A stretch of DNA of 64,000 nt from an uncultured Clostridia bacterium (GCA_934281605.1 CAKQXD010000002.1:124001-188000), one strand, 5' to 3'; counted from the stretch's first letter, positions 36,104 to 45,139 are shown. Notes: generated by a model not told the origin, from the letters alone. Numbers and translations are program-made.

Positions 36104-36985
36104 ATGCTGACGATCACAGTATTAGTAGAAAACAGCGACGGGAAGGACCTGTGCGGGGAGCACGGTCTTTCGTTGTATATCGAATATAACGGCGGGAAGT
36201 ATCTGCTGGATATGGGCGCCACGGAGCTTTTTGCAAAGAACGCTGCCCGGCTGGGTCTTTCGCTGGCGGATGTGGAAGCGGCCTTTTTGTCTCATGCCCA
36301 CTATGACCATGCTGGCGGACTTTCCCGGTTCTTCGCGGAGAATCCTTCTGCAAAGGTCCATCTGCAGGAAGCGGCTGCAGAAAACTGCTACTCGGAGAGG
36401 GCGGGAGCACGGGAGTACATCGGCATGCCGCGGGGAATCTTGCGGGAGCACGCCGATCGGTTCTGTTTTGTGCCGGGAGCACCGGCGGATACGGGCAACG
36501 CCGCCAGGGACGACAGTCCCGCTGGAACCAGCGTCGCCCCCGGCGTCTGGATCCTGCCACACACCACTCCGAATCTGGAAGAGCAGGGCAGAAAGGCGCA
36601 CATGTACCAGCTGGAACACGGCAGCTATCAGCCAGATGACTTCTCCCACGAGCAGAGCGTGATCTTCGAGACGGAGCATGGACTGATTCTTTGCAACAGC
36701 TGCAGCCACGGAGGCATCGTCAACATCGTAAAAGAAGCACAGCGCGCTTTGCAGAAGGACGTATATGCTGTCATTGGGGGATTCCATTTGAAAGGACCTG
36801 ACGGCGTGGATTCCATGGCGGTTTCGCCGGCAGAAGTAGAAGAAATCAGCCGGAAGCTTGTGCAGCTGGGCGTGAAGAAAATCTATACGGGACATTGCAC
36901 CGGACAGCCGGCGTTCGCGATCCTGCAGAAAACCTGCCCGGAGGCGGTGCAGGCGCTTCACACGGGACTGCGGCTGGAATTCTGA
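36104..36985 (+). CDS. MBL-fold metallohydrolase
   Basis: Residues LSHAHYDHAGGL give the metal-binding HxHxDH motif, with NSCSHGGIVNIV, VIGGFHLKGPDG and YTGHCTGQPA later in the protein. This arrangement matches the group annotated as dihydropterin-methyl-ribofuranosylaminobenzene-5'-phosphate synthase-like hydrolases. The real substrate is not known. It starts behind AGGAGG and follows the CvpA-like gene closely, so they are probably one operon. Confidence 0.85.
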   Translation: MLTITVLVENSDGKDLCGEHGLSLYIEYNGGKYLLDMGATELFAKNAARLGLSLADVEAAFLSHAHYDHAGGLSRFFAENPSAKVHLQEAAAENCYSERAGAREYIGMPRGILREHADRFCFVPGAPADTGNAARDDSPAGTSVAPGVWILPHTTPNLEEQGRKAHMYQLEHGSYQPDDFSHEQSVIFETEHGLILCNSCSHGGIVNIVKEAQRALQKDVYAVIGGFHLKGPDGVDSMAVSPAEVEEISRKLVQLGVKKIYTGHCTGQPAFAILQKTCPEAVQALHTGLRLEF

Positions 36986-37048
36986 CGCGCCTGGATGCAC
37001 CGGGAAGCGTGAAGTGAAAACAGCGCAGAAATTTTTTAAAATTTTCCC

Positions 37049-37077
37049 TTGTCAAACGGGGAACAGTCCTGTATACT
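37049..37077 (+). promoter_or_regulatory. Sigma-A promoter of the lysine operon
   Basis: TTGTCA (37049-37054) and TATACT (37072-37077) are spaced by exactly 17 bases. Transcription would begin about 20 bases before the riboswitch. Confidence 0.8.
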
Positions 37078-37105
37078 AAATTTCAGTACAAATCAATAAA
37101 ATGAT

Positions 37106-37266
37106 AGAGGTGCGGAGCAGAAGAAGAGCTAAGTAGCCGGCGGGCTGTGACTTACTTGGAGGCAACCTCCGCCGAACCGAAGCCGCAGGCGTGTTGTTTC
37201 GGTGGGCATGCAGTCAATAGCTGCATGACTGTCTGCCGGGTCTGCCTGGCAGGGGCGCTATTCTTA
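37106..37266 (+). ncRNA. Lysine riboswitch (L box)
   Basis: The sequence carries the conserved L-box blocks in order: AGAGGTGCGGAGC, AAGAGCTAAGTAG, GCAACCTCCGCCGAA, TTTCGGTGGGCATGCAGTC, ATGACTGTCTGCCGGG and the closing GGGGCGCTATTC. It lies between a strong promoter and lysA, the expected place. Lysine binding would favour the downstream terminator and shut off the operon. Confidence 0.95.
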
Positions 37267-37297
37267 CTTATATGACATCTTTTAATTTTGAGTATCA

Positions 37298-37331
37298 GTC
37301 AGTAGGGATTGCCCTGCTGACTTCTTTTTTT
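37298..37331 (+). terminator. Riboswitch expression-platform terminator
   Basis: GTCAGTAGGG, ATTG and CCCTGCTGAC form a 10-bp stem with one G-U pair, followed by TTCTTTTTTT. It sits about 30 bases after the aptamer and 100 bases before lysA. Its place after the aptamer suggests lysine-dependent termination. Confidence 0.85.
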
Positions 37332-37434
37332 ATCAGCAGGAGCTATTATACTGGCGCCCATCTTGACGGGATCCCGGGATCAGCGTACGATCTGCCTCCA
37401 TCATTTTGCAATTATATACGAGAGGAAACACATT

Positions 37435-38700
37435 ATGGAAACATTACAGATCGGAGGCGTCAGCGCAAGACAGCTGGCGGATGATTTCGGAACTCCACTT
37501 TACGTTTACGACGAAGACAAGATCATAGCACAGGCCAAGGATGCTGTGAAACATTTTTCATCCGATCTCTTCGACACGGAGGTCGCATATGCATCGAAGG
37601 CGTTTTCGTCCATCGCCCTGTTCAAGCTGCTGGCGGCCCAGGGACTGGGATTCGACGCGGTCAGTGGCGGCGAGCTTTACGGCATGAGCCGGGCCGGCAT
37701 GGACATGAGCAAGGTTTATTTCCACGGCAACAACAAGAGCAATAAAGAGATCGAAGAAGCTCTGGAACTGGGAGTCGGATATTTTGTCATCGACAACGTG
37801 ATGGAATGCCGCAGACTCATCGAGATCGCCATGGAGAAACACATTCAGACCAAGGCGCTGCTGAGAGTCAACCCGGGCATCTCGGCCCACACTCACGAAT
37901 ACATCATGACGGCAAAGCCGGATTCAAAATTCGGCATCTTCATAGACGACACGGAGCACATCGGACAGGTGATCGAGCTGCTGGCAGAGAGCAGTCATGT
38001 GACCCTGGCAGGATTCCACAGTCACATCGGTTCCCAGATCATGGACGCCCGTTCTTTCGAGAAGGCCATCGACACCATGACCTACTTCCTGGCATACGTT
38101 CAGAGAGAGTACGGCATGGAGCAGACGGAGCTTTCCATCGGCGGCGGATTCGGCATCAAATATCTGGAGGAAGATCAGCCGATTTCCCTGGGACAAATGT
38201 GCGAAACTATGGTAAAATATACGGAGAGGTGTATCCAGGAGAAGGATATCTCCATTTCCAAGCTCATAACGGAGCCGGGACGCGCCATGGTGGGTGAAGC
38301 GGGCTACACCCTTTACACCATCGGAGACAGGAAGCGGAGCGGCACCAAGGACTATCTGTTCGTAGACGGGGGCATGAGCGACAACATCCGTCCGGCGCTG
38401 TACGATGCAGGCTACCGGGCTGTGCTGGCGGAGAAGTACAAGGAACCGGCATGGCATACCTACTGCATTGCCGGCAAGAACTGCGAATCGGGAGACGTGC
38501 TCATCGACACGATCAAGCTCCCGGAAGCCAAATCAGGCGATCTGCTCGCCGTGTACTCCACGGGAGCTTACGGATATTCCATGGCAAGCAACTACAACCG
38601 GCTGGGACGGCCGGCGGTGGTCTTTGCAGGAGGCGGAAGAGCAAGAGTCGTGATCAGAAGAGAAAGCTATGCGGATCAGTATGATCTGGAAATAGAATAG
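37435..38700 (+). CDS. lysA: Diaminopimelate decarboxylase
   Basis: LysA makes L-lysine from meso-diaminopimelate using PLP. Start ATG 37435 (METLQIGG) follows GAGAGG, giving 421 residues. The PLP Lys lies in VAYASKAFSS; further motifs are AGFHSHIGSQI, LSIGGGFGIKY, ITEPGRAMVGEAG and the active-site Cys in NCESGD. It is the first gene behind the riboswitch, so the last pathway step is made first in the operon. Seven bases separate it from the aspartate kinase. Confidence 0.96.
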   Translation: METLQIGGVSARQLADDFGTPLYVYDEDKIIAQAKDAVKHFSSDLFDTEVAYASKAFSSIALFKLLAAQGLGFDAVSGGELYGMSRAGMDMSKVYFHGNNKSNKEIEEALELGVGYFVIDNVMECRRLIEIAMEKHIQTKALLRVNPGISAHTHEYIMTAKPDSKFGIFIDDTEHIGQVIELLAESSHVTLAGFHSHIGSQIMDARSFEKAIDTMTYFLAYVQREYGMEQTELSIGGGFGIKYLEEDQPISLGQMCETMVKYTERCIQEKDISISKLITEPGRAMVGEAGYTLYTIGDRKRSGTKDYLFVDGGMSDNIRPALYDAGYRAVLAEKYKEPAWHTYCIAGKNCESGDVLIDTIKLPEAKSGDLLAVYSTGAYGYSMASNYNRLGRPAVVFAGGGRARVVIRRESYADQYDLEIE

Positions 38701-38706
38701 GAGGCG

Positions 38707-39942
38707 ATGACAATTAATATCGTACAGAAATACAACGGCAGAAGTCTTTACTCCATGAAGAAACTCAGGGAGGTCGCAGCACACATCGCATCGCTGCGGG
38801 GACAGTATGAAAACATGGTGATCGTTGTCGGCAACATGGGACAGTCGACAGGGGATCTCATCGCAATGGCCAAGGAAGCCGGACAGGATATCCCGAAACG
38901 GGAGCTGGAAGTCCTGCTGGCGGCAGGCGAGCAGCAGTCGGCGTCGCTTCTGGCTATCGCCCTGAACGACATGGGCGTGGAAGCGGAGTCCATGATGGGC
39001 TGCAAGAGAGAGATCGTGGCGCATCCGTACTTTGCAGATGAATACGCCAACGTGAAGGAGATCGACACCGAGAGAGTGCAGGAGGTCATCGGCGCAGGCA
39101 AGGTGGCGGTAGTAGCCGGATTCCAGGGCATCGACGAGACCAAGGACATCATCGACCTGGGCAGAGGCGGCTCCGACATCACGGCGGTAGGCATCGCGGC
39201 CCACTTCGGATGGGAATGCGAGTTTTACACAACTGCGGAATGCATGTACACGGCAGACCCGCAGATGTATCCGGAAGCCAGACCGATCAAGGCGATCACG
39301 TACGAAGAAATGATGGAAATGACCAACCTCGGCGCGGATAAGGTGGAAACCAGAGCCGTCGAGCTGGCAAAAAAATATAATGTGAAGTTATTTTTAGGGA
39401 AGTCTTTGGAAAAAGATAAGAGTAAAGGAACATATATCGTGAATAAGGAAATGATTGTAAACGAAAACCTCGTAGTAGAGGATATGCCTGTTACAGGAAT
39501 GGGCATCCAGGATGAAATATCGATCTTTACACTGCGGAACGTACCGTCCGACGGGAAAGCTGTTGCAGAATGTTTCCGCATTCTCGGAGATCTGGGGATC
39601 AACGTGGACATGATCTCGCAGCAGATGGCTGCAGACGGAACCTGCACCGTATCCTTCAGCTGCGACGACAAGCAGGGCAACACGCTGGAAGCAGAGCTGG
39701 CCAAGCAGGATGAATTCAAGGATATCGTCATCGACAGAGTATCCGATCTGGCTATGATCTCGCTGGTAGGCGTGGGCATGGCGACACACTCCGGCGTATC
39801 CGGCAAGGTGTTCCAGATCCTGGCCGAAAACGGCATCCGCTACTACCACATCACAACGTCGGAAATCTCTATTTCCGTAACGGTAGCGATGGATCAGAAA
39901 CTGAAGGCAGCGATCGCGCTGTGCAGAGCTTTCCACCTGTAG
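38707..39942 (+). CDS. Aspartate kinase with unusual N-terminal motif
   Basis: Aspartate kinase phosphorylates L-aspartate, the first committed step. This 411-residue protein has a kinase domain with GEQQSASLLAIAL, GFQGIDETKDI and LGRGGSDITAVGIAA, then two ACT domains (ISIFTLRNVPSDG ... and MISLVGVGMATHSGVSGKVF) that normally bind lysine. The usual KFGGTS loop reads KYNGRS, VSAMG reads VGNMG, and the usual DVDG segment before YTADP reads TAEC. The enzyme may be altered or use a different geometry. AGGAGG lies only two bases before the ATG, a very short spacing. Location makes it the lysine-pathway isoform. Confidence 0.9.
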   Translation: MTINIVQKYNGRSLYSMKKLREVAAHIASLRGQYENMVIVVGNMGQSTGDLIAMAKEAGQDIPKRELEVLLAAGEQQSASLLAIALNDMGVEAESMMGCKREIVAHPYFADEYANVKEIDTERVQEVIGAGKVAVVAGFQGIDETKDIIDLGRGGSDITAVGIAAHFGWECEFYTTAECMYTADPQMYPEARPIKAITYEEMMEMTNLGADKVETRAVELAKKYNVKLFLGKSLEKDKSKGTYIVNKEMIVNENLVVEDMPVTGMGIQDEISIFTLRNVPSDGKAVAECFRILGDLGINVDMISQQMAADGTCTVSFSCDDKQGNTLEAELAKQDEFKDIVIDRVSDLAMISLVGVGMATHSGVSGKVFQILAENGIRYYHITTSEISISVTVAMDQKLKAAIALCRAFHL

Positions 39943-39976
39943 ACAGAGCGCAGCGGGAAAGGAAAAAGGCAAGAGT

Positions 39977-40831
39977 ATGTTCAACATTTCAAAATATCAC
40001 GGCTGTGGCAACAACTTCGTCATCATCCAGGAAGCGGAGCTGGCCGAGCAGCTGGGAGTGCCCCGTGGAGAGGAGAGCGCGGATGCTTATGCAAAGTTCG
40101 CTGCCAGGGTTTGCGACGAGAGCGTGGGTATCGGTGCAGACGGCTTTATCGTCGTTCGGACGGAGCCGGTACTGGAAATGGTCTTCTTCAACAGGGACGG
40201 CAGCAGGGCGCCGATGTGCGGCAACGGGATCCGCTGTTTCGCTCACTACTGCAGGGATCACAAGATCCGCATGGGAGACTCCTATCCGGTGAAGACCCTG
40301 GCGGGCGACATGGTGGTGGAAGTCAAGAGCACCGACCCGTTCCGGGTGCAGATCGACATGGGCTGTCCGGTCTTTGAGCCGGCTGCCGTATGCGTCGAAT
40401 CTGACGCGCCGGACCTGATGGAGCTGGAACTTTCTCTGAAGGACGGGAATACAATGACAGTAAGCAGCTTCTTTATGGGAACGATCCACACCGTGCTTTT
40501 CGTAGACGACGTGGAAGCCGACTGGATCGAGACCCTGGGCGAAGAGATCTGCAATGCACCGACCTTTGCAGAAAAAACAAACGTCAACTTCGTGAAGGTG
40601 GTAGACGATCATACTTTGCAGATGATCACCTACGAGCGCGGAGTGGGCATGACGCAGGCGTGCGGCACGGGAGCATGCGCGTCGGTAGTGACGGCGGCCC
40701 GCAAGGGACTTTGCAGCAGGAACGCAGAGGTGATCCTGCCGCTGGGAAGCCTGAACATCGAAATCAAAGACGACGGCCACGTGATGATGGAAGGCCCGTC
40801 GGTTCATGTATTAGAGGGTAAGTTATATTAG
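39977..40831 (+). CDS. dapF: Diaminopimelate epimerase
   Basis: DapF interconverts LL- and meso-diaminopimelate with two Cys as acid and base. Both are present: RAPMCGNGIRCFAH and TQACGTGACAS. The N-terminus reads KYHGCGNNFVII, with N in place of the more usual D. The 284 residues match the family. It is the third gene of the operon, behind GGAAAGG. Confidence 0.95.
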   Translation: MFNISKYHGCGNNFVIIQEAELAEQLGVPRGEESADAYAKFAARVCDESVGIGADGFIVVRTEPVLEMVFFNRDGSRAPMCGNGIRCFAHYCRDHKIRMGDSYPVKTLAGDMVVEVKSTDPFRVQIDMGCPVFEPAAVCVESDAPDLMELELSLKDGNTMTVSSFFMGTIHTVLFVDDVEADWIETLGEEICNAPTFAEKTNVNFVKVVDDHTLQMITYERGVGMTQACGTGACASVVTAARKGLCSRNAEVILPLGSLNIEIKDDGHVMMEGPSVHVLEGKLY

Positions 40832-40855
40832 TTAAGTTGAGAAGGGAGACTAAAA

Positions 40856-41731
40856 ATGATTCGAGGATCGATGGTAGCGCTGATTACACCGTTTAATGAG
40901 GACGGAAGCGTTAATTATAAAAGACTGCGGGAGCTGATCGACTGGCACGTGGATCAGCAGACAGACGCAATTCTGGTGCTGGGAACGACGGCTGAAACGC
41001 CGACACTGACCGTTTCAGAGGAAGATGAAATCGCACGGATTTCCATCGAACAGGCGAAGGGCAGAGTGCCGATCATCGTCGGCAGCGGCTCCAACAACAC
41101 GATGGTAGCCATCGAACAGAGCCTGAAGTACGAGAAGATGGGAGCAGACGGACTGCTGGTCATCACACCGTACTACAACAAGACCAGCAAGGCTGGTATG
41201 GTAAACCACTTCATGCAGGTTGCGGACGCTGTTCACACTCCGGTTTATGTTTACAATGTACCGGGCAGAACGGGCGTATCCCTTACTTACGAAGCACTGG
41301 CGGAGATCAGCCAGCACAAGAACATCGTGGGCATCAAGGAAGCCAGCGGCAACATGTCCCTGATCTGCAAATTCTCCAAGCTGATCAACGAAAACTTCAA
41401 CGTTTACTCCGGTAACGACGATATCAACGTAGCCCTCATGTCCATGGGCGGCGCAGGATCCATCTCCGTAATGGCCAACATCCTGCCGAAGGAAGTTCAC
41501 GACATCGCTATGGCATGTCAGAACGGCGACTTCGAGACGGCGAGAAAGATGCAGCTGAAGTATCTGGACTTCATCAACGCGCTGTTCATCGAAACAAACC
41601 CGATCCCGATCAAGGAAGCTATGAACCTGGCCGGACTCAACGTCGGCGGATACAGACTGCCGCTCTGCCCGATGGCGGACGACACCAAGGCTGTGCTGAA
41701 GGCTGAGATGGAGAAGCTGGGTCTGATCTAA
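40856..41731 (+). CDS. dapA: 4-hydroxy-tetrahydrodipicolinate synthase
   Basis: DapA condenses pyruvate with aspartate semialdehyde. The Schiff-base Lys lies in IVGIKEASGN; the catalytic Tyr is in VYVYNVPGRTGV; LVLGTTAETPTL corresponds to the usual GTTGE loop with Ala for Gly. Length (291) and the TIM-barrel layout are normal. The start follows GAAGGGAG. About 100 bp separate it from dapB. Confidence 0.96.
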   Translation: MIRGSMVALITPFNEDGSVNYKRLRELIDWHVDQQTDAILVLGTTAETPTLTVSEEDEIARISIEQAKGRVPIIVGSGSNNTMVAIEQSLKYEKMGADGLLVITPYYNKTSKAGMVNHFMQVADAVHTPVYVYNVPGRTGVSLTYEALAEISQHKNIVGIKEASGNMSLICKFSKLINENFNVYSGNDDINVALMSMGGAGSISVMANILPKEVHDIAMACQNGDFETARKMQLKYLDFINALFIETNPIPIKEAMNLAGLNVGGYRLPLCPMADDTKAVLKAEMEKLGLI

Positions 41732-41830
41732 GCAGGTTTTTCTGCAAAGCGCGCTCCGCGCGGCGGCTTCTCGGAATGATCGGGCAGTTTGCCGGCCGGG
41801 ACGCAGCAGACAATACGAAAGGGGACAACA

Positions 41831-42541
41831 ATGAACGTAGCAGTATTAGGCGGCGGCGCGATGGGACACGTGCTGGCGCAGATGATAGAAGAAAAGGAAG
41901 GCTTTGCCCTGGCGGGCATCGTGGATCCTCTTAACGGGGAAACTCTGGCAGATCTGGACGGCGTGGATGCAGTCATCGACTTCAGCAACCCGGCCAACCT
42001 GCCGATGGTGATTTCTTTCTGTGAGGAGCACAAGTGCCCGGCGGTCATCGCGACAACGGGATTTTCTGACGAAGAAACAGCTCAGATCGAGGCGCTGGGT
42101 CAGAAAGTGCCGGTGGTATTTTCCGCTAACTATTCCCTCGGCATCAACGTGATGAAGCGGGTGGTGGCAGAGATCACACCGATCCTGGAAGACGCCTTCG
42201 ACATCGAGATCATCGAAAAACATCATAACAAGAAGCTGGATGCACCGAGCGGCACGGCCAAGATGCTGCTGTCCGCAGCTGATCCGGACGGCTCTTACGA
42301 CCACGTTTACGGCAGAGAGGGCAACCGGAAGAGAGGCAAGGAGATCGGCATCCATGCCATTCGTGCAGGTTCCATCGCAGGGGAACACACCGTGCTGTAC
42401 GCCGGTGACGACGAGCTGCTGGAAATCAAGCATACCGCCGGATCCAAGAAGATCTTCGCAGCAGGCGCCCTGAAAGCAGCAGCTTTCGCAGCGGAAGCAG
42501 GAAACGGTTACTTCACGATGGAAGACGTGTTATTCGGATAA
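41831..42541 (+). CDS. dapB: 4-hydroxy-tetrahydrodipicolinate reductase
   Basis: DapB reduces the DapA product with NAD(P)H. The start ATG 41831 follows AAAGGGGACAAC and opens with the nucleotide loop VAVLGGGAMG. The substrate motif EKHHNKKLDAPSGTAKM and IGIHAIRAGSIAGEHTV are complete. At 236 residues it is of the shorter type found in many Firmicutes. Confidence 0.95.
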   Translation: MNVAVLGGGAMGHVLAQMIEEKEGFALAGIVDPLNGETLADLDGVDAVIDFSNPANLPMVISFCEEHKCPAVIATTGFSDEETAQIEALGQKVPVVFSANYSLGINVMKRVVAEITPILEDAFDIEIIEKHHNKKLDAPSGTAKMLLSAADPDGSYDHVYGREGNRKRGKEIGIHAIRAGSIAGEHTVLYAGDDELLEIKHTAGSKKIFAAGALKAAAFAAEAGNGYFTMEDVLFG

Positions 42542-42553
42542 GGAAAAAACATC

Positions 42554-42583
42554 AAAGCATCAGTCCGGGCGGGCTGGTGCTTT
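42554..42583 (+). other. Hairpin between dapB and dapH
   Basis: AAAGCATCAGTCC, GGGC and GGGCTGGTGCTTT can form a 13-bp stem with two G-U pairs. No T run follows, so it may be an RNA-processing or stability element rather than a terminator. Confidence 0.5.
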
Positions 42584-42650
42584 CTGTGGTTTAAGCAGGC
42601 CCGCCGCACTACGGCCGGCGGCAGAAAACAAACGAAAGGATATATGCAAC

Positions 42651-43343
42651 ATGGAAGCAAGAGAAATTATAGAATTCATCGGAAACGCTGAAAAAAAGAC
42701 GCCGGTAAAGGTTTACGTCAAGGAAAAGGAGCCTGTTGATTTCGCTGGATGTCAGGTATTCGGCAACGGGGACAAGATCGTCTTCGGCGACTGGGCTGTG
42801 GTGCAGCCGATCCTCGCAGAAAATGCGGACAAGATCGAAGACTTCGTGGTAGAAAACGACTGCAGAAATTCGGCTATCCCGCTTCTGGACATGAAGAATA
42901 TCAAAGCTCGTATCGAACCGGGCGCATTCATTCGCGACAAGGTTGAGATCGGGGATAATGCCGTGATAATGATGGGTGCGATCATCAACATCGGCGCAGT
43001 CATCGGTGAAGGATCCATGATCGACATGGGCGCCGTTCTGGGCGGCAGAGCGACGGTTGGCAAGAACTGCCACATCGGCGCGGGCACAGTTCTGGCAGGC
43101 GTTATCGAACCGCCAAGTGCACAGCCGGTCATCGTGGAAGACGACGTTGTCATCGGTGCTAACGCTGTAGTGCTGGAAGGCTGCCGCATCGGCAAAGGCG
43201 CAGTTGTAGCAGCAGGCGCAGTCGTAGTGGACGACGTCCCGGCAGGTGTAGTAGTAGCAGGCGTTCCTGCAAAGATCATCAAGGACGCTTCCGACACAGC
43301 ATCTGAAAAGCTGGAAATCGTAGACTTGCTGCGCAAGCTGTAA
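42651..43343 (+). CDS. dapH: Tetrahydrodipicolinate N-acetyltransferase
   Basis: This 230-residue hexapeptide-repeat protein has an N-terminal DapH-type domain (EAREIIEFIGNAEKKTPVKV). A left-handed beta-helix follows (RIEPGAFIRDKVEIGDNAVI, IGAVIGEGSMIDMGAVLGGR, CHIGAGTVLAGVIEPPSAQP) with a C-terminal PAKIIKD. That pattern is DapH, the acetyl-CoA enzyme, rather than the succinyl DapD. The organism therefore uses the acetylase route. The aminotransferase and deacetylase of that route are not in the window. Confidence 0.92.
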   Translation: MEAREIIEFIGNAEKKTPVKVYVKEKEPVDFAGCQVFGNGDKIVFGDWAVVQPILAENADKIEDFVVENDCRNSAIPLLDMKNIKARIEPGAFIRDKVEIGDNAVIMMGAIINIGAVIGEGSMIDMGAVLGGRATVGKNCHIGAGTVLAGVIEPPSAQPVIVEDDVVIGANAVVLEGCRIGKGAVVAAGAVVVDDVPAGVVVAGVPAKIIKDASDTASEKLEIVDLLRKL

Positions 43344-43357
43344 GAGAATAGAGTAGT

Positions 43358-43406
43358 AAAAAAAGTGTGCAGAGAAATCGAAGATTTCTGTTGCACACTT
43401 TTTTTG
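43358..43406 (+). terminator. Intrinsic terminator of the lysine operon
   Basis: AAAAAAAGTGTGCA and TGCACACTTTTTTT flank an inner stem GAAATC-GAA-GATTTC. The A and T runs on both sides allow termination from either direction. Confidence 0.92.
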
Positions 43407-43422
43407 TGCTGTGGAGGTGTCT

Positions 43423-43443
43423 CGGCACGATTTTATGATTTTT
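43423..43443 (-). repeat. Dispersed AATCATAAAATCGTG motif, copy 3 (reverse strand)
   Basis: Read on the minus strand, this matches the copy at 34205-34225 with one or two differences. It lies between the lysine-operon terminator and azlC. Confidence 0.5.
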
Positions 43444-43532
43444 CCTGCTTGACGATTATATTTTACGAAGATATAATTGCAACGGAATCAATATCGACTG
43501 TATTTTTTACATAGAACAGCAAGGAGGAAGGA

Positions 43533-44228
43533 TTGAAACGAAAAGCTTTTCGTGCTGCATTTCCATATACGATACCGATTTTCGCCGGGTTCTGGTTCCT
43601 GGGTCTGACCTACGGGATCTACATGAACGTATCGGGATTCAGCTTCTGGTATCCCATGATCATGAGCCTGACCATCTTTGGCGGGAGCCTGGAATTTGTT
43701 GCAGTCAGCATGCTGCTGGCCCCCTATGCGCCGGTACAGGTATTCATCATGACGCTGATGATCCAGGCGCGCCATTTGTTTTACGGGATCTCCATGCTGG
43801 ACAAGTTCAAAGGTCTGGGATGGAAGAAGGCGTATTTGATCTTCGGTATGTGTGACGAGACTTTTAGCATCAACTATACGGCAGAGATCCCGGAGGATGT
43901 AGACCGAGGATGGTTCTATTTCTTTGTGACTTTGCTAAATTATTTTTACTGGTTCAGCGGAGCGACGCTCGGTGGACTTTTAGGCGGGCTGATCAAGCTT
44001 AACATGGAAGGACTTGATTTCGTCATGACCGCCATGTTCGTTGTGATTTTCATGGAGCAGTGGCTCAAGGAGAAACACCACTGGAGCGAATGGATCGGAC
44101 TTGGCGCAAGCACTGCGTGTCTGCTGATTTTCGGTCCAGATAACTTCATGATACCGACCATGATATGCATTTTGCTGGCACTGACCACCCTGCGAAAATG
44201 GTTGGATCCGAAGGAGGTGGCAGTATGA
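43533..44228 (+). CDS. azlC: AzlC-family branched-chain amino acid permease subunit
   Basis: AzlC and AzlD form an exporter-type system for branched-chain amino acids and analogues. This 231-residue membrane protein starts at TTG behind AGGAGGAAGGA. Family patterns include FRAAFPYTIPIFAGFWFLGL, GGSLEFVAVSMLLAPYAPVQ, QARHLFYGISMLDKF and FGMCDETFSI. It overlaps azlD by ATGA. Confidence 0.92.
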   Translation: MKRKAFRAAFPYTIPIFAGFWFLGLTYGIYMNVSGFSFWYPMIMSLTIFGGSLEFVAVSMLLAPYAPVQVFIMTLMIQARHLFYGISMLDKFKGLGWKKAYLIFGMCDETFSINYTAEIPEDVDRGWFYFFVTLLNYFYWFSGATLGGLLGGLIKLNMEGLDFVMTAMFVVIFMEQWLKEKHHWSEWIGLGASTACLLIFGPDNFMIPTMICILLALTTLRKWLDPKEVAV

Positions 44229-44554
44229 TGACGATGTCACAGCAGGTCATTACCATCGCTCTGTGCGTCGCAGGAACCATGCTGACCCGCTTCCTGCCTT
44301 TTGCCGTATTCAACGGGAAACGCCCGACCCCACGATATATACAGTATCTCGGCAAGGTTCTGCCGGGGGCGGTGTTCGCGATGCTGGTGATTTATTGCCT
44401 GCGAAACGTTTCGTTTATCAGTGGCAGCTACGGTATCCCGGAACTGATCGGGATCGGCGTAACGGTGGGGCTCCACCTGTGGAAGCGGCAAATGCTGTTT
44501 TCTATCGCAGGAGGGACGATCTGTTATATGCTGCTGGTGCAGTTTTTGTTTTGA
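44225..44554 (+). CDS. azlD: AzlD-family branched-chain amino acid transport subunit
   Basis: This 109-residue protein with three to four membrane helices starts at ATG 44225, sharing ATGA with the azlC stop. GTMLTRFLPFAVF near the N-terminus and YLGKVLPGAVFAMLVIYCLR are typical. Tight overlap with AzlC implies the usual two-subunit complex. Confidence 0.9.
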   Translation: MMTMSQQVITIALCVAGTMLTRFLPFAVFNGKRPTPRYIQYLGKVLPGAVFAMLVIYCLRNVSFISGSYGIPELIGIGVTVGLHLWKRQMLFSIAGGTICYMLLVQFLF

Positions 44555-44569
44555 GATTGGAGTGAAACT

Positions 44570-45139
44570 ATGAAATGGATGATCGCATCGGATCTGCATG
44601 GATCCGCATATTACTGTAAAAAGATGCTGGAGGCTTACGACAGGGAAGACGCGCAGCGGTTATTGCTGTTAGGCGATATCCTGTATCACGGACCCCGCAA
44701 TGACCTTCCCAGGGATTATGCGCCCAAGGAAGTCATTGCGATGCTCAACACCCGAAAAGCCGATATTTACAACGTTCGCGGCAACTGCGACACGGAGGTG
44801 GATCAGATGGTGCTGGAATTCCCGGTGCTGACGGAATACATGCTGATCCCGATACTGGACGCTAGCGCGTCGCCTGTGATTTTCGCAACCCACGGCCATA
44901 TCTATAACGAAAACAACCTGCCTCCATTTCACAAAGGCGATATCCTCCTCCACGGTCACACCCATGTGCCGGCCTGTGCCGACCGCGGAGATTACATCTA
45001 CATGAATCCCGGCTCCCTGTCCATTCCCAAAGAGGACAGCTGGAACGGATACATGATCCTGGAGCAGTCCTTCCCAGGAGGCTGCCACTTTACCTGGAAA
45101 GACCTGGACGGTGAGGTGAAGATGGAGTTTGGGGTGTAG
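44570..45139 (+). CDS. yfcE: YfcE-type metallophosphoesterase
   Basis: This 189-residue phosphodiesterase has all the calcineurin-like motifs: ASDLHGSAYY, LLGDILYHGPRN, NVRGNCDTEVD, ATHGHIYNE and LLHGHTHVP. YfcE enzymes hydrolyse model phosphodiesters in a metal-dependent way; the natural substrate is unclear. It starts 15 bp after azlD. Confidence 0.92.
   Translation: MKWMIASDLHGSAYYCKKMLEAYDREDAQRLLLLGDILYHGPRNDLPRDYAPKEVIAMLNTRKADIYNVRGNCDTEVDQMVLEFPVLTEYMLIPILDASASPVIFATHGHIYNENNLPPFHKGDILLHGHTHVPACADRGDYIYMNPGSLSIPKEDSWNGYMILEQSFPGGCHFTWKDLDGEVKMEFGV

Noticed and set aside
37272..37484. Short open frame across the riboswitch terminator and the lysA start
   Set aside because: It overlaps the expression platform and the lysA start in another frame and has no ribosome binding site of its own.
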